From a virus, in the IMG/VR virus record IMGVR_UViG_3300017971_000218, positions 49,547 to 113,546 of that record: a DNA stretch of 64,000 nt; one strand, written 5' to 3'. Below the pieces are notes generated by a model that saw nothing but the letters and a program-made list of their open reading frames with translations, did no database searches and was not told the origin of the DNA. This document shows positions 63,898-64,000 of this stretch, piece after piece. Both the position numbers and the translations under genes were made by a program. Position 1 is the first letter of the stretch. Each line of letters opens with the position of its first letter.

Positions 63898-64000
63898 GGA
63901 AAAACCAAAAAGAAATCGCCGGTCCGCTGTTCGGATGCGAACGTCGTTAGCTCGTAAGAGAAGACGGACACTTGGTCCGCCCGCCGTCTCACGATGAGAC
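63898..64000. other. Window-edge interval with operator and hairpin
   Basis: No gene is present. There is an operator palindrome (near 63924), a hairpin CGGAC-n5-GTCCG (about 63966) that probably ends a gene outside the window, and one GTCTCACGATGAGAC repeat. Confidence 0.55.

Larger units (their letters stand above)
58350..63945. repeat. Array of about 16 dispersed palindromes, consensus GACGTTCGGATCCGAACGTC
   Basis: Copies begin near 58352, 58459, 58512, 59837, 59918, 60032, 60440, 60808, 61147, 61634, 62230, 62288, 62368, 62436, 63277 and 63924. Most keep GTTC and GAAC arms around a GRTC core, and many are near perfect. They fall between gene ends and the next early promoter, not inside genes. 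They look like binding sites of a dimeric regulator. Confidence 0.8.
58220..64000. repeat. Dispersed GTCTCA-n3-TGAGAC inverted repeats
   Basis: Short 6-3-6 inverted repeats or half sites occur at about 58287, 58343, 58547, 59773, 59860, 60000, 60015, 62204, 62269, 63985 and elsewhere, some in coding DNA. They are absent from the rest of the window at this density. Function is unknown. Confidence 0.65.

Noticed and set aside
58350-63945. The palindromes as a CRISPR array or origin iterons
   Set aside because: Spacing is irregular (tens to hundreds of bases), genes lie between them, and there are no AT-rich clusters typical of an origin.

Overview
The window is a 64 kb segment of a large tailed bacteriophage genome (double-stranded DNA). 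Every gene I accept lies on the minus strand, so the reading order runs from position 64000 down to 1. The virion genes include a HK97-type capsid, a portal, a two-motif large terminase and a 1261-residue tape measure protein. I see no tail sheath, so a siphovirus with a long non-contractile tail is the best fit. The host cannot be named from sequence. Ribosome binding sites are AGGAGG-like and the early promoters are near-consensus sigma-70 (TTGACA, 16 bp, TATAAT), so it is an ordinary bacterium.

Right arm, 64.0-58.6 kb, is an early-type module of small unknown genes. Nearly every gene has its own sigma-70 promoter and most are followed by a hairpin. Between them lie about 16 copies of a palindrome close to GACGTTCGGATCCGAACGTC, plus many GTCTCA-n3-TGAGAC inverted repeats. 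A gene with Rrf2-like wing-helix features (58608-58973) closes the module. A non-coding leader (57.7-58.6 kb) carries a different, phage-specific promoter motif (TTTATCGTATA).

From 57.7 to 50.2 kb come small membrane proteins and a cluster of 30 tRNA genes whose anticodons cover all 20 amino acids. Small genes sit among the tRNAs: an Acb2-like anti-CBASS candidate, a PD-(D/E)XK homing-type endonuclease and secreted or membrane peptides. Two compact stretches there look like structured non-coding RNAs. Ten of the 30 tRNAs share a linked change at the tRNA elbow, A18 with G55 in place of G18 with U55, which I regard as the most unusual signal in the window.

From 50.2 to 38.2 kb lie packaging and head genes: HTH proteins, a sigma-factor-like gene, an ERCC4-type nuclease, large terminase, portal, protease fused to scaffold with an internal start, decoration protein and major capsid protein. 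From 38 to 10 kb lie connector, tail tube, tape measure and a long set of tail-tip or adhesin proteins, rich in Ser-Gly and including LamG-like and PKD-like domains and a 12-copy SGxIGGY repeat. From 9.9 kb to 1 lies the replication and recombination block: RecA-like recombinase, DnaB-like helicase, DnaG-like primase, nucleotide enzymes, a Cas4/AddB-like nuclease and a DNA polymerase III alpha subunit that runs off the window.

The likely programme is that host RNA polymerase reads the right-hand early module. The TTTATCGTATA promoters, found before portal, protease, major tail protein and the tRNA/membrane block, are then probably used later, perhaps through the phage sigma-like protein. That last link is inference.
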